In this document: piece after piece, positions 20,830-28,896 of the stretch
How the letters are laid out: the number at the start of each line of letters is the position of its first letter
How positions within the stretch are numbered: position 1 is the first letter of the stretch
Origin: CAYZJD01 sp964478455
GTDB taxonomy: Bacteria > Acidobacteriota > Terriglobia > Bryobacterales > Bryobacteraceae
Length of the DNA: 36,834 nt
Reading direction: 5' to 3'
Assembly: GCA_964478455.1 (NCBI GenBank)
Contig: CAYZJD010000005.1
Span: 1-36,834, forward strand
Notes under the pieces: generated by a model
Databases searched by the model: none
Told to the model about the DNA's origin: nothing
What the model saw: only the letters and a program-made list of their open reading frames with translations
Program-made: the position numbers and the translations under genes

Positions 20830-23504
20830 TTGGGGGACTGCCGCAGCAGTTCGCCGACCGCGTGGCGCAGGCGGGCGGTGAATTCCTCGTATGACTCGGC
20901 GTCCTTCTTCGGCTGGAGCGGCTTGCCGTAAGTCACGGTGACCGGATGCAGCCGGAATCTGTCCGAGCCTCGCGGCCATATCTCGTAAGCGCCCACGATG
21001 CCTACCGGGACGACGGGCGCGTTGAGTTCGAGGGCCAGAATCGCTGGCCCCTTGCGGAAGACGGTCAAAGCGCCGTCGATCGAGCGCTCGCCCTCCGGGA
21101 AGACGAGCAGCACGAGACCGCGGCGCAGCCCTTCGGCGGAAAAGCGGAGGGAGTCGCGGAGGCCGCGGTCCGGGCTGACCGTCACGACCTTGGCGAGCTT
21201 TCCAAGAAACGAGGTCACCGCGCCGCTGAAGAACTCGACGCCGCCGAGGATAAACATCCGGCGAAGCACCGGGTAGGGAAGCGCGCAGGCGACGAGGAAG
21301 GCGTCAAGGAAACTGACGTGGTTGGGGCAGATCAGGTAAGGGTAGCGGCGCGGGAGGTTGTCGAGGCCGCGGTATCTGGCGCGGAACAGGATCAGCGCCG
21401 CGAGCCGCACCGTCCTGCCGATGAGCCAGTAGAGCGGCTCGAACCAGCGCCTCCGCGCGAGGACACTGTTGAGCCTGCGCTCGTCCTCCGGCTGAAGAGG
21501 GGCTTCGAGCAGTTCGCGCCAGGAAAGCCGCGCGCCTTCGCCGGCGGCCTCGCCCGCCAGTCGCGACTCCACCGCGGCGGTGAGTTCCCGCACGGTGAGG
21601 ATGCGCGCGGCTTCTTCATCCGGCACACGGATGCCGAAAGACTCCTGGACGCTCGCCAGCAGCTCGACGCGTTCGAGCGAGGTGAAGCCCAGATCCAGCT
21701 CGAGGCTCATCTCGCGGCGGATCGCCGCTCCCTCTTTCAGCCGCCGGATCAGCTCGAAGATCTTCTCCTCCGCCGGGGTCTCGGGCTTTGTCTCAGGCAG
21801 CGGGGCGGCCGGGGCCGGCTCGCGCTTCTTCTCCATCACCAGTTTCTGGATCTCGAACCGCTTCAGCTTGCGCGTGGTGGTGACGGGCAGCGGCTCCATG
21901 CGGAGTTCAAAGCTGCGCACGCGCTTGTAGGTGGGCAGTTTCTGAGACAGCGTCTCGAGGTGCCAGCGGATGGCGTCGTAGGCGTTGGCGATCTGCTGCG
22001 CCTTCAAGTAGTCAACGTCGGGAACGATGACCGCGTGCAAACGGTCAACCTCGTCGCCCGAGGCCGTGCCCGGCATCCCCAGCACGCACATCTCCTTGAT
22101 CAGCGGGCAACTGGACAGGTAGAAATGCTCGACCTCCTCCGGGTAGATGTTCTTGCCCGAGCTAAGAACGATGACGTCCTTCATGCGGCCGGTGATGCGC
22201 AAGCAGCCGTGACGGTCGATGTAACCGAGGTCGCCGGTGCGGAGCCAGCCGTCTTGGACGGCCTCGGCGGTGGCCTCCGGGTTCTTCCAGTAACCCTTCA
22301 TGACGTTCTCGCCGCAGACGAGCACTTCACCGACGCCGCTCTCGTCGGGCTGCTCGATGCGGATCCGGGTGTGAGGCAGCGGTCTTCCGACGGTCCCGAC
22401 GAAGGGCGCCCCGGCGGGGGCGACGGTCACCAGCGCGGCCGTTTCCGTCATGCCGAACGCCTGCACCACGGGGAAGCCGAGGTCGCGGAAGTCGGCGGCG
22501 ACTTGCGGATCGAAGCGTGCGCCGCCGACGCCGAGCACTTTCAACTGCCGGCCGAACTTCTCGTGGATGGCGCCGAAGAACGTACGGCCCGGATTGAAGC
22601 CGAGACGGACGTTGCAGAACCTCGAAAGCGCCAGCAGGCGGCGGAAAAGGAACCGCTTGACGAAGCCCTGGCGCTGGATCTCCTGGAAGATGCGCCGGTG
22701 GACGAGGTTGTAGAACTGCGGGACGCAGACAAAGATGGTGATGTTTTCTTCCCGGAACGTTCGCAGGACCCGCTGCGCCTCCAGCGATTGCAAATACGCC
22801 ACGCGCGCGCCGAGATAGAGCGGGATGATGAAGTTCGTCATCAACGCGAAGACGTGGTAGAGCGGGAGCACGGAGAGGAAGCGGTCTTCAGCAGTCACGC
22901 GGATGAGCTGGAGGATCTCGACGGTATTCCGGTAGATGTTGCACTGCGTGAGGATCACGCCCTTTGGGTTGCCGGTGGTTCCGCTGGTGTAGATGATCAC
23001 CAGCTCGTCGTCGAGCGTGCGCTCGACTAAGGGCAGCGGGACGGCGGCGCAAGGCTCGGTCAGCACGTCCTCCCAGTCCGCGCAGCCTTCCACGCTCGCG
23101 CCGGTCACGAGCGCGGGCAGGGGCTCGGGCAGCCGCTCCTGGATCTGCCGGAGGGCGGGAACCTGCTTGGCGGACGCCACGAGGTGGCAGCACCCGGCGT
23201 GCCGGATCAGGCCGGCAAGGGTCTCGGCGTTGTGCAGAACATCAAGCGGAACGATCACGGCGCCGGCGCTCTGGGCAGCGAGAAAGGCGATGCCCCAGCG
23301 AGGATGGTTCTCGATCAGGATGCCGACGCGGTCCCCGGGCCGGATTCCGGCACGCTGGAAATAGAGGCTCACCTTACGGATCTCCTCGTCGATCCGCCGG
23401 AAGGTGAACGTTTCGCGGCCTTCATCGGAGAGGACCTCGAGCGCGGGCCGGTCCGGGAAACGATTGAGGTTCTCGCAGAACTTGGCGAAGAAGTCCAGAG
23501 TCAT
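20826..23504 (-). CDS. acyl-CoA/ACP synthetase - ACP - PlsC acyltransferase fusion
   Basis: An 892-residue three-part protein. Residues 1-550 are an AMP-binding acyl ligase: YTSGTTGNPKG at 172-182, FGMTETAA at about 350, and RTGDLGYIDRHG near 422. Residues 580-650 look like an acyl carrier domain with the phosphopantetheine serine S609 in DLGFTSLERVELL. Residues 695-892 are a PlsC-type acyltransferase with NHVSFLD (H729, D734) and VFPEGERS (about 801-808). The chain could activate a fatty acid, load it on its own carrier and transfer it to a lysophospholipid. E. coli Aas joins PlsC and ligase in the opposite order and lacks an ACP. The ATG at 23504 overlaps the MFS stop as ATGA. A longer frame upstream is the antisense-rich shadow of the MFS gene. 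Confidence 0.93.
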   Translation of the reverse strand: MTLDFFAKFCENLNRFPDRPALEVLSDEGRETFTFRRIDEEIRKVSLYFQRAGIRPGDRVGILIENHPRWGIAFLAAQSAGAVIVPLDVLHNAETLAGLIRHAGCCHLVASAKQVPALRQIQERLPEPLPALVTGASVEGCADWEDVLTEPCAAVPLPLVERTLDDELVIIYTSGTTGNPKGVILTQCNIYRNTVEILQLIRVTAEDRFLSVLPLYHVFALMTNFIIPLYLGARVAYLQSLEAQRVLRTFREENITIFVCVPQFYNLVHRRIFQEIQRQGFVKRFLFRRLLALSRFCNVRLGFNPGRTFFGAIHEKFGRQLKVLGVGGARFDPQVAADFRDLGFPVVQAFGMTETAALVTVAPAGAPFVGTVGRPLPHTRIRIEQPDESGVGEVLVCGENVMKGYWKNPEATAEAVQDGWLRTGDLGYIDRHGCLRITGRMKDVIVLSSGKNIYPEEVEHFYLSSCPLIKEMCVLGMPGTASGDEVDRLHAVIVPDVDYLKAQQIANAYDAIRWHLETLSQKLPTYKRVRSFELRMEPLPVTTTRKLKRFEIQKLVMEKKREPAPAAPLPETKPETPAEEKIFELIRRLKEGAAIRREMSLELDLGFTSLERVELLASVQESFGIRVPDEEAARILTVRELTAAVESRLAGEAAGEGARLSWRELLEAPLQPEDERRLNSVLARRRWFEPLYWLIGRTVRLAALILFRARYRGLDNLPRRYPYLICPNHVSFLDAFLVACALPYPVLRRMFILGGVEFFSGAVTSFLGKLAKVVTVSPDRGLRDSLRFSAEGLRRGLVLLVFPEGERSIDGALTVFRKGPAILALELNAPVVPVGIVGAYEIWPRGSDRFRLHPVTVTYGKPLQPKKDAESYEEFTARLRHAVGELLRQSPK

Positions 23505-24811
23505 AGGACGGGCGTCTCGCGAGAGGCGACCTCGATCGCACGCTTCTCGTTGATCCACAGCATGAACGCCAGCCCGAGAAGGAAGAACGGCAGCAGGGAG
23601 AGGACAGCGAGCCGCTGGCTGCCGGTGACACGCGAAATGGTGCCGAACACCAGCGGGCCGAAAGCCGACGCGAATTTCCCCGACAGCACATAGAACCCGA
23701 AGAATTCCGACTCCCGCGCGGCGGGCGTGATCTGGGCCATGAACGAGCGGCCCACGGCCTGCGTGGCGCCCATGCCGATGGACGCGCCCGCCGCCATCAC
23801 CCAGAACATCGCCTTCGTCGCTGCCAAGTACCCGAGCGCGACTACACCGACCCACAGGAGCAGCGTGAGGATGATGGTACGGCGCGCGCCGATCCAGTCG
23901 GCCACGTAGCCGAAGACAAGCGCGCCAGGCAGCGCCACGAGGTTGTTGATCAGGACGAGCGTGACGAGTTCCTCATTGGTGAAGCCGAATGTCACCGTCG
24001 CGTAGGGAGCGGCGTACAACACCACGGTTGAGATGCCGTCGGTGAAGAAGATCGACGCCAGGATGTACTTGGCCGTCTCCTTGTAAGTGCGCAGGTGGCG
24101 CAGCGTATCGGCGACGCGCCGGGTCCCGATCGCGGCGTATTCGCTCCACTGGCGCACGGCGCCCTGCGGCTCGCCCTCGCGGAGCCAGACGAAGGCCGGA
24201 ATCGCGAACACCAGGTAGAACGCCGCGACGATCAGGAACGATGCCTGGTAGGCGGCCACGCCGGGTGCGTTGAGCTCTCCTGAAGCCAGCTTCAGATCCT
24301 GGCCGATCCACGGACGGCACAGAAACATGCACAGCAGCCCGCCCGCGTAGCCGACCGCCCAGCCCCATCCGGAAATGCGCCCGACCGTCTGCGGCGTGGA
24401 GATATCCGGGAGGAACGCGTTATAGAAGATGTAGCCGCCCTCAAAGCAGATGGTGCCGATGATGAACAGCGTCATCGCCGAGACGATGTCACCGGGCCCG
24501 ACGTAATACAGAAGCGCCGTCGCGGCCACGGCCGGGAGCGTCGTCAGAATAAGACACAGTTTTTTGCGTCCGGAGAAATCCGCCAGGGCGCCGGCGAACG
24601 GCGAGGCCGCGACAAGCACCAGCATCGCGATATTGTTTGCGATGCCCCAATACTGGTCGGCGCGGTTGTCTGGCGCGTTGACCACCGCCTGCCGGAAGTA
24701 GAGGGCGAAAGCGGTGGTGATGATGAGCGTGGTGTAGGAGGAGTTGGCGAAGTCAAACAGGCACCACGAGACGGTCGCCGCGCTCGGCCGCTTCCGGAAG
24801 GCGTGAGTCAT
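23501..24811 (-). CDS. MFS transporter, UMF1/Atg22-like, possibly a lysophospholipid flippase
   Basis: A 436-residue polytopic membrane protein. The start WCLFDFANSSYTTLI and ITTAFALYF are the hallmark of UMF1/Atg22-like major-facilitator proteins, and FLPDISTPQTVGRISGWGWAVGYAGG is another family block, read in segments. The stop overlaps the start of the acyl ligase-ACP-PlsC gene (ATGA, 23501-23504), so the two products are made in step. In enterobacteria the lysophospholipid transporter LplT is similarly paired with Aas, so import or flipping of a lysolipid is a reasonable inference. The ATG at 24811 precedes the family motif, and a longer frame to 24895 would run into the hairpin region. 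Confidence 0.88.
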   Translation of the reverse strand: MTHAFRKRPSAATVSWCLFDFANSSYTTLIITTAFALYFRQAVVNAPDNRADQYWGIANNIAMLVLVAASPFAGALADFSGRKKLCLILTTLPAVAATALLYYVGPGDIVSAMTLFIIGTICFEGGYIFYNAFLPDISTPQTVGRISGWGWAVGYAGGLLCMFLCRPWIGQDLKLASGELNAPGVAAYQASFLIVAAFYLVFAIPAFVWLREGEPQGAVRQWSEYAAIGTRRVADTLRHLRTYKETAKYILASIFFTDGISTVVLYAAPYATVTFGFTNEELVTLVLINNLVALPGALVFGYVADWIGARRTIILTLLLWVGVVALGYLAATKAMFWVMAAGASIGMGATQAVGRSFMAQITPAARESEFFGFYVLSGKFASAFGPLVFGTISRVTGSQRLAVLSLLPFFLLGLAFMLWINEKRAIEVASRETPVL

Positions 24812-24870
24812 GCCGCAGTCGGCAAGATGATAGCATGCCGGGCCTCCCTCGAAGCCGGGTGGCGCACAGT

Positions 24871-24903
24871 GTGCAAATCTGCATTCCAAATGCAAATTTG
24901 CAC
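24871..24903. promoter_or_regulatory. 33-nt AT-rich palindrome, candidate operator
   Basis: An outer arm GTGCAAAT (24871-24878) pairs with ATTTGCAC (24896-24903). Inside a single C/A mismatch, TGCATT pairs with AATGCA around CCA. TGCAAAT recurs on the same strand. The block is AT-rich in a GC-rich setting and lies 59 nt upstream of the MFS start and 26 nt after the heparinase stop. An operator for the lipid operon or a terminator for the lyase gene are both possible. There is no T tract. Confidence 0.55.
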
Positions 24904-24929
24904 GTAACGCGGCGGGAACGGGACCGCCG

Positions 24930-26729
24930 TTACAGCGGCAGCCGCACGGGAACCCGCGGCGCGGGCCTTCCCTTCCGGTGCGGCGTGAGGGCGACCGCGA
25001 GCCGCAGGCCGGTCACCTTGTCCGGCAGGCGGACCACCAGCTTGCGCGTGCCTTCGTTTTGCGCCTGCGGAGGCGGCGGCGTGGTGGAGACGATCTCGAA
25101 GACGGCGCCCTCGGGGGAGAGGATCTCGGCCGAGAGGGCCTGGTTCCGCTCGCGGAGCTCGGCCCGCGGCCCGTCGAGCGCGATCTCGGCGGCGGTCACC
25201 ATTCCCCAGAGCGCCTCGACGGGCTGCCGGGCCTGGATCATGTCCTGAATGACAACCCGGCTGCGGCGGACGAGCGCCACCGTGCGCTCGAGCCGCTCCA
25301 CCTTGTCCGGGTAGGCCTGGGAGAGATCGATGCGAACCAGCGAGAGGCCCGGGGTGAACCGGGATTCGGTAATCGACGCCTCCGCCTCGGTGTCCTGGTT
25401 CTCTCCGTCGATCAGCACGGTGTTGTGCGACTCGGTCCGGTTGCGGTAGTAGGTCCAGCGGAGCTTGCCGAAGTAGTGCGGCAGATCGTAGTCATCGGCG
25501 CCGAGGTCCAGCGCCCAACGCACGCCGCCGGCGTCGAGCACGAAGGTCCCCAGGTCGAGCTGGCCGTGGTTGGCCTTGTTGTCGCCGCCCTTGACGCCGA
25601 TGAAGATCGCGCCCGGCGAGGCCCAGTCGCTGCGCAGGAAAGCCACTTCGACGCCAGGAAACACCGCGTCGAACGGCCACCCCGCGTGGCGCGGGCTCCT
25701 GCTTTCAGCCTGGCGCCAGACCAAGTCCAGCGGGTCGGCCTGCTCGCCGGCGGCGAGAAGCTGGTGCTGCTGCCAAGCGTAGACGGGTTCGGAGAAGCGC
25801 CGGGCGAGCCAGAACATTTCGGAAGCAGGACCAACAGCGTCGCTCCCGTCGGCATAGTTGAAGCTCCTGCCGGCCGGCCCACTCGAATAAACGCGAAAGC
25901 GCCCGGCCTTGTCGAAGCCCTTCGAGCTGGACAGTCCGAAATCCGTGCCCAGCGCCGTCTCAAGCGCCGCCAGGAAGTACACCGTGTAGCTTGTCGCGTA
26001 GTGCCAGTAGCCCGGGCCTTCGGCCCACCCGCCGTCCGGCGCGTAGGAATCCATCGCCAGAGGAAAGGACTTGAGGGCGTGGCGCAGCACCTTGGCGGCG
26101 CGTTCCGGTTCTTCGTCCGCGATGGCCAGCGCCCCGATGCCGATGCCGCCGTTGCATACCTGGTTCCAGTTGTACTTCGATTGGGTCCACCATCCGCCCT
26201 GGTCGTAGACGGCGAGCGCCCGGTCGATGCCCAGGTCCACGATCGCCCGGCGGATCCAGGCGCGCTCCTCGGGGCTGAGGGCGTGATACAGCCAGTCGTA
26301 GCCGATGGCGAAGGCGTGCGTCATCTCGGCGGTGTCGAGGAAGTGGGAAGGATTCCAGTCCGGGAACCAGGCGGCCGCCCGCAACTCCTTCACCGCGCGG
26401 ACCAGGTGCTGCCGGTTGCCGCCGAGCCGGTACAGCAGCGCCAGCGTGTAGATGCGGTCCAGACACCGGCGGCTTTGAGCGAGCAGGCGCGGCCCGACAA
26501 CTTTGTACTCGACTGGAGGCGAGCCTTCGAGACGCGCCGCCTCGCGCAGAAGGATCTCGTGGATGCGCTTCGCCTCGCGGTCGGTTGCGATCAGGTTGCG
26601 GATCCGCTCGATGTCCGAATCGAGAGCGATCAGCCGCGGATGTTCGCGCCGCAGCGTGCGCAGGGGTTCGAGAGGCTGGGCATGTGACACCAGGGTGGCG
26701 GCGAGGATGAGCACAGCCGCGCGGAGCAT
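24930..26729 (-). CDS. secreted heparinase II/III-family polysaccharide lyase
   Basis: The protein has 599 residues with a Sec signal of about 17 residues (MLRAAVLILAATLVSHA). An N-terminal alpha/alpha toroid (FPDWNPSHFLDTAEMTHAFAIG in pieces, YNWNQVCNGG near residue 200) is followed by a beta-rich heparinase II/III domain containing N387-H388 in NHGQLDLGTFVLDAGG and SHNTVLIDGENQ with H435-N436. These His, Asn and Tyr positions resemble the catalytic set of uronate-containing glycan lyases. The substrate (heparan, alginate or another acidic polysaccharide) cannot be told. AAGGAACC precedes the ATG. It is transcribed divergently from the aldo/keto reductase gene. Confidence 0.9.
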   Translation of the reverse strand: MLRAAVLILAATLVSHAQPLEPLRTLRREHPRLIALDSDIERIRNLIATDREAKRIHEILLREAARLEGSPPVEYKVVGPRLLAQSRRCLDRIYTLALLYRLGGNRQHLVRAVKELRAAAWFPDWNPSHFLDTAEMTHAFAIGYDWLYHALSPEERAWIRRAIVDLGIDRALAVYDQGGWWTQSKYNWNQVCNGGIGIGALAIADEEPERAAKVLRHALKSFPLAMDSYAPDGGWAEGPGYWHYATSYTVYFLAALETALGTDFGLSSSKGFDKAGRFRVYSSGPAGRSFNYADGSDAVGPASEMFWLARRFSEPVYAWQQHQLLAAGEQADPLDLVWRQAESRSPRHAGWPFDAVFPGVEVAFLRSDWASPGAIFIGVKGGDNKANHGQLDLGTFVLDAGGVRWALDLGADDYDLPHYFGKLRWTYYRNRTESHNTVLIDGENQDTEAEASITESRFTPGLSLVRIDLSQAYPDKVERLERTVALVRRSRVVIQDMIQARQPVEALWGMVTAAEIALDGPRAELRERNQALSAEILSPEGAVFEIVSTTPPPPQAQNEGTRKLVVRLPDKVTGLRLAVALTPHRKGRPAPRVPVRLPL

Positions 26730-26807
26730 AGGTTCCTTATATCATTTGGGCGTTCGAGGGTGAGGCGCTGCGGTAAAATGTGCCTACGGCCCGGAGGTGG
26801 CTGACTC
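26730..26807. promoter_or_regulatory. divergent promoter region lyase / aldo-keto reductase
   Basis: This 78-nt gap must hold both start signals. On the plus strand TAAAAT at 26774-26779 is a good -10 hexamer placed just ahead of GGAGG and the aldo/keto reductase ATG. The -35 side (TTCGAG about 15 nt upstream) is poor. On the minus strand ATATAAGG precedes the lyase ATG. Only the -10 match is convincing. Confidence 0.35.
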
Positions 26808-27761
26808 ATGAAACGCAGGGGATTCCTTAAGTCCGCGCTGGCGGGCGGCCTGGCCGCCGGACCGCTGGCGGCCGCCCGCAAACCAGGGGGCCAGATTCCG
26901 AAGCGGCTGTACCGCGATGACGTCCAGCTTTCGATCATCGGCTTCGGCGGCATCGTGGTGGTCGGGATGGAGCAGGAGCTGGCGAACCGCACGGTGGCCG
27001 AGTCCTTCGACCGGGGCATCAACTACTACGACGTGGCGCCGTCCTACTTCGAGGGCGAGGCGGAGCAAAAGCTCGGCGTCGCGCTGAAACCGTACCGCAA
27101 GAAGGTCTTTCTTGCGTGCAAGACGACGAAGCGGGACGCGGCCGGAGCGGCCGAGGAGTTGGAGACGTCGTTGAAGCGGGTGCAGACGGACTACTTCGAT
27201 CTGTATCAGTTCCACGCGGTCAGCTCGATGAAGGACGTGGAGGAGATCCTGGCGCCGGGCGGCGCGGCTGAGACCTACGTCAAGGCACGGAAGGAAGGGA
27301 AGGTCCGCTACCTCGGCTTTTCGGCGCACAACGCGGAGGCCGCCATCGCGCTGATGGACCGTTTTCCGTGCGACTCGGTGCTGTTCCCGATCAACTACGT
27401 CTGCTACCGGCAGGGTGACTTCGGGCCGCAGGTGGTGGCGCACGCCAAAAAGAAGGGCGTGGCGCGGCTGGCGCTGAAGGCGCTCGCTTACAGCCCGTGG
27501 CCGGAGGGAATGAAGGACTCCGACAAGAAATACCGCAAGTGCTGGTACCAGCCGATCGACGAGCGGGCGCACGCGGCCAAAGCGCTGCGCTTCACGCTCT
27601 CCGAAGATGTCACCGCGGCGATTCCGCCTGGCGACGAGCGCATCTACGCCATGGCGCTGGACATCGCCGCCGACTTCCAGCCGATGACCGCCGCCGAGCG
27701 CCAAGAGTTGCTCGCCTCGGCCGCCGGCGTTGCGCCGATCTTCAAAAAGGGGTCAGCCTGA
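26808..27761 (+). CDS. TAT-exported aldo/keto reductase
   Basis: A 317-residue TIM-barrel oxidoreductase. The N-terminus MKRRGFLKSALAGGLAAG is a twin-arginine signal. The catalytic tetrad is visible: D75 and Y80 in YYDVAPSYF, K105 in ACKTTKRD and H136 in YQFHAV. KVRYLGFSAHN and ALKALAYSPWPEG are later family blocks. It reduces carbonyl groups with NAD(P)H, but as an exported protein it would have to carry the cofactor across. Such exported versions are common in Acidobacteriota. The last codons FKKGSA and the TGA come from one arm of the repeat at 27744-27819. It converges with the dipeptide epimerase gene, 40 bp away. Confidence 0.92.
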   Translation: MKRRGFLKSALAGGLAAGPLAAARKPGGQIPKRLYRDDVQLSIIGFGGIVVVGMEQELANRTVAESFDRGINYYDVAPSYFEGEAEQKLGVALKPYRKKVFLACKTTKRDAAGAAEELETSLKRVQTDYFDLYQFHAVSSMKDVEEILAPGGAAETYVKARKEGKVRYLGFSAHNAEAAIALMDRFPCDSVLFPINYVCYRQGDFGPQVVAHAKKKGVARLALKALAYSPWPEGMKDSDKKYRKCWYQPIDERAHAAKALRFTLSEDVTAAIPPGDERIYAMALDIAADFQPMTAAERQELLASAAGVAPIFKKGSA

Positions 27762-27819
27762 TCTGGTCCATTTTCCCCGGCGCGGAAGAAAATGGGGCAG
27801 ATCAGGCTGACCCCTTTTT
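27744..27819. repeat. KGSA repeat pair: 31-bp inverted repeat shared by two convergent stops
   Basis: Arm 1 (27744-27774, containing GGGGTCAGCCTGATCTG) and arm 2 (27789-27819, containing GGGGCAGATCAGGCTGACCC) are inverted copies matching at 29 of 31 positions. They are separated by a 14-nt loop (CCCCGGCGCGGAAG). Arm 1 encodes KKGSA-stop of the aldo/keto reductase. Arm 2 on the other strand encodes KKGSA-stop of the epimerase. Each strand gives a long stem ending in T or A runs, so a bidirectional terminator is a plausible role. Confidence 0.9.
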
Positions 27820-28896
27820 GAGCAGGCCGGGGCGGTTCGGCAGAATCAGCTTGCCGTTGACCACCTTCACGCCCTCGTACGGGTCGTTGGCGATGAGCAG
27901 GTTGCCGTCGAGGTCGGCGTAGTCCACCAGCGGAGACAGATGAGCGGCGGCGGTGACGGCGATCGAGCTTTCGATCATGCAGCCGAGCATCGTCTTCAGC
28001 CCGAGCGACCTCGCGATCTGAATCATCCGCAAGGCTTCCCCGATGCCGCCGCACTTCATGAGCTTGATGTTCACGCCGTCGAAGGCGTCCGCGAGCCTGG
28101 GGATGTCGGCCGGGTGGAGGCAAGCTTCGTCGGCGATGAGCGGGATGTGCACGCGCTTCCGCACCCAGCGCGTCTCCTCGATCATCGGCGCCGGCATCGG
28201 CTGCTCCACGAACTCCACGCCCTGCGATTCGAGCCAGTTGATCTTGCGAACGGCCTCTTCCTTGTCCTTCCAGCCCTCGTTGGCATCCACCCGGAGCGGC
28301 TTGGAGGTGACGCTACGCACGGCCTCGATGGTGGCTTCGTCCGTAGCCAGGCCGACCTTGATCTTGAGGATGGGGAACAGCGCAGCTTCCCGCACCTTCT
28401 GGCGCGTCGCCTCGGGAGTGTCGATGCCGATGGAGAAGGTGGTCACCGGCGCGTCCGCCGGGTCGAGGCCGAGGTAGCGGTACAGCGGAACGCTAAGTTT
28501 CTGGCAGATCCAATCCATGAGCGCGATGTCGATGGCCGCCTTGGCCGCGTACTGCCCCTCGATCCGCCGGAAGAGCTCGGCCATGACCTTCGAGAACTTC
28601 CAGGGATCGGCTGAGACGAGATAGTCGCGGACCGACTCCACCGCCCGCCGCGCGGACTCCGCGTCTTCCTTGTACCGGACGATGGGCGCGGCTTCCCCGA
28701 GACCGGTGATGCCATCGCGCTCGAACCGCAGGTGGAGGTTGTCGCGGTACTCGCTCGATGACATCACCGTGGTCCAGGTGTGGCGCAGGCGCAGGCGGAC
28801 GATCTCGGTCCGAACGGCAGACGAATGGGGCAGGCGCTTTCGCCGGCCAGGCCAGGCCAGGAGGCTCGCCCCACTCATCCATTCCCTTCGCGTCAC
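27802..28896 (-). CDS. dipeptide (L-Ala-D/L-Glu-type) epimerase, TAT signal
   Basis: A 364-residue enolase-superfamily enzyme. It shows the catalytic K-x-K pair K178/K180 in ILKIKVG, metal ligands D204 (VDANEGW), E231 (EQPMPAP) and D256 (ADEACL), and the distal lysine in IKLMKCGG. This set is typical of dipeptide epimerases that invert the second residue of L-Ala-Glu from murein. The start is GTG at 28896: GGAGG lies 5 nt upstream and the GTG overlaps the previous stop as GTGA. It opens MTRREWMSGASLLAW, a twin-arginine signal. Codons for GRRKRLPHSS after it match the hairpin repeat 28829-28848. The C-terminus KKGSA comes from another repeat. Confidence 0.9.
   Translation of the reverse strand: MTRREWMSGASLLAWPGRRKRLPHSSAVRTEIVRLRLRHTWTTVMSSSEYRDNLHLRFERDGITGLGEAAPIVRYKEDAESARRAVESVRDYLVSADPWKFSKVMAELFRRIEGQYAAKAAIDIALMDWICQKLSVPLYRYLGLDPADAPVTTFSIGIDTPEATRQKVREAALFPILKIKVGLATDEATIEAVRSVTSKPLRVDANEGWKDKEEAVRKINWLESQGVEFVEQPMPAPMIEETRWVRKRVHIPLIADEACLHPADIPRLADAFDGVNIKLMKCGGIGEALRMIQIARSLGLKTMLGCMIESSIAVTAAAHLSPLVDYADLDGNLLIANDPYEGVKVVNGKLILPNRPGLLKKGSA
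28829..28848. repeat. AAAG-loop hairpin repeat inside epimerase signal region
   Basis: On the minus strand GGCCGGCG pairs with CGCCTGCC (one mismatch) around AAAG and continues CCAT, matching the hairpin at 1810-1829. Here it is translated, as part of the residues following the TAT motif of the epimerase. The flank holds three GGCCA units in tandem (28846-28860 region). Confidence 0.65.

Noticed and set aside
20946..23030. 694-residue plus-strand ORF
   Set aside because: It is the antisense shadow of the acyl ligase fusion: Asp/Glu/Arg/Ala-rich with no motif and no ribosome-binding site.
20826..23855. Acyl ligase gene read as a 1009-residue protein from an upstream start
   Set aside because: The added N-terminal residues are low-complexity antisense of the MFS gene; the ATG at 23504 overlapping the MFS stop (ATGA) and opening MTLDFFAKF is the natural start.
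24978..26687. 569-residue plus-strand ORF opposite the heparinase-like gene
   Set aside because: It is a high-GC antisense frame with no recognisable domain, while the minus strand holds a complete lyase with a signal peptide.
17012..27819. KGSA as a proteolytic or sorting tag
   Set aside because: The shared nucleotides extend well beyond the codons for KGSA, into the region after the stop, so the common tail is best explained by a DNA repeat rather than by a selected peptide tag.
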